Assembly (NCBI RefSeq): GCF_910592395.1
Contig: NC_088318.1
Location: 1,488,001-1,552,000, forward strand
Direction of reading: 5' to 3'
Source: Lineus longissimus
Taxonomy: Eukaryota > Nemertea > Pilidiophora > Heteronemertea > Lineidae
DNA length: 64,000 nt
The position numbers and the translations under genes were made by a program. The notes below the pieces were generated by a model, which worked only from the letters and a program-made list of their open reading frames with translations, did not search any database and was not told the origin of the DNA. Position 1 is the stretch's first letter. Each line of letters opens with the position of its first letter. This document shows, piece after piece, positions 58,171 to 64,000 of the stretch.

Positions 58171-59273
58171 GCTGGGTTTAGCCAACTGTGTAAAAGCTTG
58201 TTTATCACCAAATGTACATTGCATTTACAATGTATCTTGTCATATTTTCTGGGTAGTGAGATTGAATAGAATGGTTTTAATCAGAATTTAATTGATCTTG
58301 TTCCAATCGTTTTTTCCTAACTGCAACAGTACTCATTGTGCTAGATATAATATTTCATCTGTGTAAGATTTTGTACATTTCATTACCTCTCTTGATAGGC
58401 CTACATGAACATGTGCACACATATTTGTGTGAATGTTGAAGCATGTAAACGACCCTAGTTTGCAAGACTGATATGATAGTCCTCTACGTAAAAAAAGTTG
58501 GGCAAGTTAACCAAGTTAATTGCACCTTTCAATTCACTTCAGCTCATACTCATAATTGACCTGACCATATCATTATCATAACACTTGCAAGATGCCTACC
58601 CATTTACATAATGGAGGCATTGCTCATGATTTTTGTGATATTAGAAATAGAATCAATCAACATTTTACTGTGATCTCATAGTTATAAAACAGTATAAGCG
58701 TCCCAAAGTCTCCGTATCAGCTGTTAAGAGGTTTGCGTCAAGAAACTGGCTAAGAATCTTTTACATTGTGTCATGCACATGTGGCAACCCATCACATCTG
58801 TCGTGCTTTGATTAGGTTATGTTGATATCAACAGCCATCTGACACTCTCTTCCTCATGAACTTTAACACATTTTGATTTGATAGTATGATATTAAGTTAT
58901 CAAGATGCAAAACTTGTCTAGAGCATCTGTCGAGCTGTTCACAGTTCTTGGGTGTATGAATAGGGATTTCTAGCAGTTGGTTGGCTTTTACCCGTTTTAT
59001 CTTGTATGTATTAGGTGTAGATGTCAACCAGCATTGGCTTGTTTCAGACCACAGACCATTTTTTGGATTGGACATTTGTAAAGGAAATTTGTTAGTAAAT
59101 TTAATGAAGTTCTGCTGCTATTTGAGAAAATATTGTGTTCAGATCCCTCTTGTGCTATTTTCGTTGAGGGATTGCTGGTTTATCATTTGACCGAGTGTGG
59201 AGGAAAACTCCATGGCTTAGAAAACTTGTGTAAGCATTTTGACATAGCCTAGATCATGATTAAAAATTATGAT

Positions 59274-59279
59274 AATAAA
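59274..59279 (+). terminator. Candidate PDP poly(A) signal
   Basis: Perfect AATAAA about 1.3 kb after the PDP stop codon, in an AT-rich stretch. Confidence 0.45.
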
Positions 59280-60024
59280 GTAATAGTATTAAATTCATGA
59301 ATGTGTTTTTTGTATTGTTTAACTTCGAAGGTCCTCCTCATTCAGCAGGCATTGCAAAGGTATACTACGCATGTACAATACACAAATTAATGACCTGTGT
59401 GGTGAAAGACATGCTTCATGCTTCATTCACCAATACCACTGGGTTCTCTGGATGACCCTGACATGTGGACAAAACAACTGGAAAATGGTCACACAGTATT
59501 TAACCTGCTATGTAAGCCATTCTTATTGCTCAACAACAAACAATTCGGCCTTGATTATCCTAGGCGTCTTCATCACAGCAGAGGCCATGCATGAAAACGA
59601 TGATTGTGACATTGTCTCTCTTGGACTGAAAACACTTCATACAGAAAACCATTGCAGTATAAGAAAACTTTTTCACTCCCTTGGGTTCTTGATGGGCTAC
59701 TGGTAATGGTTTCTCTGTACCATAGTTTATTGTCCCTGGATAAGACTGACTTTGGTTCCATTGCAATTGCAATTTCAAGACTGGTCACTCTAAGTCTCGG
59801 TCGATCGCCTGCTGGGCTGTTGCCCAAGCTGCAAACTGCTAATCAGGCAGGAGCTTGTCTCAGATTCAGTAGACTTGAGGAGTCACACTCCCCCTTTATT
59901 TGGGGACTGGTCCAGCCAAGGTTTTAACTTCTTGGTCAAGCCTAGTCAGCACATTGATACTCCCATGTTGAGGAAAGCAATGGCCAATGTAGGGGACACG
60001 GATATGAAAGTGATAATGATGATG

Positions 60025-60080
60025 AGAATCGAACCATCGACCCCCAGATTATATGCCTGCCACTGATCTCCCATATATAC
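60025..60080 (-). mobile_element. tRNA-derived SINE relic, head region
   Basis: On the minus strand a B box, GGTTCGATTCT (60035-60025), is one mismatch from consensus. Upstream of it an A-box-like GAGATCAGTGG (60070-60060) has two mismatches, 24 bases away. The segment cannot close an acceptor stem, so it is not a tRNA gene. The body would continue towards lower coordinates (CATCATCATTATCAC follows) with no clear end. Confidence 0.5.
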
Positions 60081-61679
60081 ATTGTACTCGTGCAGCCAAG
60101 GGAAGATACGAGGAGTGGCATCTTCAATAACGCTATATTTTGATGGTGGTAAATGTCATCCCCAAACTTGTGGCAGTCAACGATTGTGTTTTGGATGGCC
60201 TACTCCAGCTTAGAATATTGAGAGACCTTATGTTTGTAAATGCCTTCTCATATCGATTGCTTCTGCCATCAGGTCAAAGCAAGTTGTGACAATACTCAGA
60301 TTCTTACATCTATCTAAGAGAGTAGGGTAATTCAGCAAAGGAATGAGACTCGGAATTGATAAGACTGAGACTAGATGTGGTGTTGTCCCCAATAGCCTTA
60401 TTCTCACATCCATTGCTATATGAAGACATAAGTTCCGACTCCTCTGCCAAGAAAGTAGTTCAGGTTTTAATTGGAGAAGAATCGTTTTCTTCCAGCCAAC
60501 ACTGCAAAATAGGGATTTTCCAAACTGAAAAAACGGTCAAGGGCTGTTGCTGCTATGGCTTGTGATGACAGTAACATTTTGCCCAACATGCAATATATGC
60601 CGTTGTCCTTGGGGTTGTGACAGCTCCTGGCCGAGTTTACAGTATGTCATAACTACGTTTGTTACTCATCCAATAGGGCATATTTAAATATTTTACCAAC
60701 TTTAAAAATCCAAGTAAGACCTCGATAGTTCATAAGAATTATTCTAGATCAACAATCAAAATATTTACACCTTTACAATTCATTGAACAATTTTTCATAT
60801 TCACATTACAAATAGGAGGCAATACATCTGATTAAGTACATTGAAGTGCCAGCAAATATTTTACACTCAACCTCCTTGCTATTTAAAGAAATCACCATTT
60901 CTGAGAGGTGTGTAAAGTGACCTCAAAACTACAATGAAAATCATTATTCGCCTCAAACACTAACGTCAACAAGCACATTATTAACATTTGGCAATCAAAA
61001 CCTGTAGAAAACATTTTAAAGTTATTCAATACATTCTGAATGTACAGGATTGACTGTACGAGGTGAACGTGAATAATAATAATTCTGAATGTAAATGTAT
61101 CATCATCAATAGTACGAACAGTGTGCCTGAATAACAACAATAAACTGGCCAGGACAAGAGACATGAACAAAAACACCCCGGCTAACATCATTCAAATCCG
61201 AGGAGAGCACTGTCCATGCATATATTACAGGGGACAGAGGGCTTTGTTTTCATGTTGAGCTAACCGGAAACAACTCCCGATTGCAATGGTCAAAGAATCA
61301 TTAGGGATCAAATGGCAGCCCTTTTTGGTAGCACATGTAATCTCAATTTTGCAGGATTAGATCAAAATGCATGAGCACAGTATCTTCAGGAGCATTCTTG
61401 AGGAGGAACTTTGTTCACTTCCTGTGCAAGTGTTTTAAGTCATCAGTGTTTGTTGATTTAACAAGCCTAGTCAGTCACACCCCAAAAGGTTAATAATTTT
61501 CCATGCAAAGTTATTCACTGCGAGGATTATGAAGCTGCCTGTTTACAAAGTGGAATCTGCAGTCCCTAAATGCATTTGATTCTAAAGTTAGAATGAGTTG
61601 GCCAAATATCGCTGCCAACACAAAGCAGATGAACTCACTAAGAAATCATCTCGAAAGTAAATTATTTGTACTGTCAAAT

Positions 61680-64000
61680 TTACGGAACTACCCAGCCGAG
61701 AAATTCCTTCTCTACAGCCTGGGCCATCTCTTCATCTACGGACCCAATCGACTCGTTATACTGATCACTGTCACTGTCACTTTCCCCAACACCAATCTTG
61801 ATCTTGTGGCGTCGGTCATGATTTGCATCTTCCTCGGGAACATCTTGCGAGTCCTCGGTGTCTTCTGGTGTAACAACCTGATGGCCTTTCTCATGCTGCC
61901 GCTTCCAGCCGCGTGGATACTCCCCTCCAAGACTCTCACCACTAGAAGAGTCGGAATGCTCACCACAGCTAAGCACACGCTGCCGTAATTTATTATCGAT
62001 TTCGGAATCTGAACTCTCGGATGATTCGCTGCTCTCTCCGCCATCATTCCCACTGATAATGTCATCAACCTCCTTATCCATTTCCTCCAACTCCTCCATG
62101 GAGAGTGCATACATCGAAAGACTCTGACGAAATTCTCGATCAGCTTTCGATATTTTTCCCGCTGCAACATCTGCCTTTTCTTCCTCATTGTTGTCCGCCT
62201 CCATCATCTCATCATCTGCAACATCATCAACTCGCGGACGCTTCGGCCCCAAATCATCATCATCATTATCATCGGGACGCTTGCGTTTGTCTTTCGATGA
62301 GCGCACACGTCCTGGTGCTGGGCTATCCCGAGATGTGGCAGATGACTCGTCAGTCAAATGAAAGAGACTCTCCGTCACCTTCTCCCAGCGATGGTAGCAA
62401 CACCACAGCCAATCAGGTGTCACAACATGAATGTGTTTTCTCTTCAATGCCTGATTAACTTTCATCGTACCAACCTTTGCTGCAACTAGATGCGTCGTCG
62501 CTGCAGGATCGTTTTTCTGGCTCGGAAAAATAATATTATCCTGTATATCCGCCCCAAGGGATTTTGCTATTTGGTATTCTTTATTTTTCTCAGGGGGAAT
62601 ATTCCTGGGGAAAACGCAGCTGAACACAATGTTAGCACCTTTGAGAACTTTTCGCTTCACATATGGGATAATGTTTTTCAAATCGGGTACCTCTGTCTTT
62701 CCTTTACCTTTGAATTCGTCATGCATGTTATAATATGCATTGTGAATGTTCGTCAAGATGTCCTCTAGATAAAGCAAGTAATCGTCCTCATCCTGCAATT
62801 CTAGTAAATCCATACCCGATTTCTCATTTTGATAATGTAATACAGCGCCTGTTTTCATTGCTTCGTCATTTTCAGTGTCTTTGGATGAGTTCTTTCCAGT
62901 CAAATCTGTGACTTCAGTTTTTGCATCAGCAACCAATACAGACGACGATTCCTCAGAAGAAACCATTTCCACATCACTACTAGAAACTGTTTCTATGTCA
63001 CTGGTAACAATGGCCAAATCTCCACTGGCAACTGTTTCCAACACTGAATCACCAGCGGTAACCACCAGGCTACCACTGGAAACTGTTCCAGTGGTAACCA
63101 CCAGGCTACCACTGGAAACTGTTCCAGCATTACCAGAGGCCACCACTGAGCTGTCACTGGGAACTACTTCACTAGTGACTACTGAATCAGATGAAGTCAC
63201 ATTTGAAATTTTTTCATGTTCCTTGCTAACATCTCCTTGACTGCTGCTGGACACCCCATCACCGGCAGTAACGCTTGTAACTCCCGAGTCACTGCTGCTA
63301 CCCACATCATCACCCTTTACATCAGAGTCAGTTTCCATTTTAGAATCATCCTCACTAAGAGAAACTTCTTCTTTTACCGGTGGTGGCAATTCATTAGAAT
63401 CGCTGTCTCCTGCTGCATTATTGCTTTCTGATTCCGATTTTAGCTCAAGATTTTGCATCGATGTCAAAGCTTTATCCTTTTCGTCAGGATTGTTTTCACC
63501 TTCTGGGTGATGTAGTACACTGTCTGCCTTGATCTCGGCACTCACATCATCAGTCTTATCCATTCCTGGTGGTGCATTGATATCAGCCGTCCCCTGGAAG
63601 AACCGATATGGCTTGACGTGGATCAAGTTTGGCGCACGGTTCCAGACATCTTCACGATCATCGATGATACAGACCATGACATCACCACATGGAAACAGCG
63701 CCCTGTAAAGGAAATAGGTTTTATCATATCTGTCAATTTTAGCAAGCACAAGTACTTGATGTTAATTGTCACAGTGAGATTGTTATACAGAAGATGCGAG
63801 GTTGAGTTACATCAGCAGATCTGTATGTACTAAGGCTGCACGTTGAGTGATTAGAAATCACAGCATCAAGCCATCACCTGCTAAGAACTTGGTTTCCCAA
63901 GAATGCGTTTTATTCAGGAGGGTTGGCAGTGTCACCTGAATCATGTGAGATCAACATGAACTACTTTTGATTATCACAAAGAACCCAATTGCTACTTACT
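61680..64000 (-). CDS. CTDP1: RNA polymerase II CTD phosphatase FCP1, C-terminal part (partial)
   Basis: FCP1 removes phosphate from the C-terminal domain of RNA polymerase II to recycle it. One large exon, 63702-61680, encodes about 673 residues to the stop. It opens with the end of the catalytic FCPH domain (ALFPCGDVMVCIIDDREDVW, then HVKPYRFFQGTADINAPPG). A long acidic Ser/Val/Thr-rich linker follows, then a BRCT domain (FSCVFPRNIPPEKN, LGADIQDNIIFPSQ, THLVAAKVGTMKVNQALKRK and HVVTPDWLWCCYHRWEKV). The tail is acidic, with KRPDDNDDDDLGPKRPR, and has Ser/Asp clusters suited to CK2 and to TFIIF binding. The intron upstream probably runs to 63999, where a GTAAGT donor touches the window edge. 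The catalytic DxDxT exon lies outside. The exact C-terminal residues differ from human. Confidence 0.95.
63058..63127 (-). repeat. 36-bp in-frame tandem duplication in the CTDP1 linker
   Basis: Two identical 34-bp cores at 63058-63091 and 63094-63127 have a period of 36 bp, that is 12 codons. They encode two copies of TVSSGSLVVT in the Ser/Thr/Val-rich linker. Flanking sequence shows more diverged copies (ETVASGD, ETVSSSD), so the linker seems to have grown by repeated duplication. Confidence 0.85.

Larger units (their letters stand above)
57977..61679. other. Tail-to-tail region between PDP and CTDP1
   Basis: This region holds the PDP 3' UTR with AATAAA at 59274-59279, the minisatellite, and a tRNA-derived SINE relic near 60.05 kb. 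Near 59602-59616 is an inverted near-match to the dispersed word GACAATGTCACAACC. A minus-strand AATAAA complement at 59895-59900 is the only perfect CTDP1 poly(A) candidate I noticed, and it is far from the stop. Frames at 59371-59927 and 60892-61191 match no family I know. Confidence 0.5.

Noticed and set aside
59371-59927. Overlapping frames of 60-111 codons on both strands
   Set aside because: No conserved motif; the region lies just past the PDP poly(A) signal and next to a SINE relic.
60025-60080. A functional tRNA gene
   Set aside because: A and B boxes are present, but no acceptor stem can form, so it is a SINE head.
61593-63240. Several plus-strand frames of 90-131 codons opposite CTDP1
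   Set aside because: They mirror the FCP1 tail exon, and the apparent Leu/Ser-rich pattern comes from its Ser/Asp/Glu codons.

Overview
This window is nuclear DNA from an animal that is probably a marine invertebrate. The evidence is GT-AG introns of about 100 bp to 3 kb, AATAAA poly(A) signals, small transposon relics, and proteins that align nearly along their whole length with human orthologues. Short words such as AGGCCTA and ACATGTA recur, as they do in echinoderm, hemichordate and lophotrochozoan DNA, but I cannot name the phylum. There is no bacterial operon, CRISPR array or virus. I rebuilt ten genes exon by exon. In all nine genes whose start or stop lies in the window, exon lengths, reading-frame phase and total protein length agree with the known family.

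Layout, left to right: the 3' part of a RanBP9/RanBP10 scaffold gene (+, 2180-7337); UBE2C, the APC/C E2 enzyme (-, 12189-13826); CCDC90B/MCUR1 (+, 13960-16235); an F-box/leucine-rich-repeat gene (-, 17717-20134); LONP2, the peroxisomal Lon protease (+, 20461-26556); CCDC113/CFAP263 (-, 28692-31626); the casein kinase 2 alpha subunit (+, 32338-40095); CFAP20 (+, 44452-46822); NFS1 cysteine desulfurase (-, 50562-55471); pyruvate dehydrogenase phosphatase (+, 56468-57976); and the 3' part of CTDP1/FCP1 (-, 61680 to beyond the right edge).

Strands alternate almost perfectly. This gives four head-to-head pairs with ATG-to-ATG gaps of 133, 326, 711 and 996 bp, and tail-to-tail junctions between them. 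The tightest pair, UBE2C/CCDC90B, shares a gap with two CCAAT boxes 31 bp apart and a CHR-like TTTAAA. That resembles the G2/M promoter design known for vertebrate UBE2C-class genes. CCDC113-CSNK2A-CFAP20 has the same order and relative orientation that I recall for human 16q21. Several other genes here also have their closest human relatives on 16q, so the window looks like a piece of an ancient linkage group.

Accessory content is modest. There is a TA-flanked MITE in a RanBP9/10 intron; a 371-bp TTAA-flanked fold-back element with four nested inverted blocks, and a tRNA-derived SINE, both in NFS1 introns; a second SINE-like relic near 60 kb; a 38-bp-arm perfect hairpin in the likely NFS1 3' UTR; minisatellites near 10.7 and 58 kb; and an orphan exon-like reading frame at 27.4 kb. 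I see no wholly new biological system. The best leads are promoter architecture, microsynteny, the hairpin, the nested fold-back element, a probable GC-AG intron in NFS1, and a minisatellite that supplies the end of the PDP protein.
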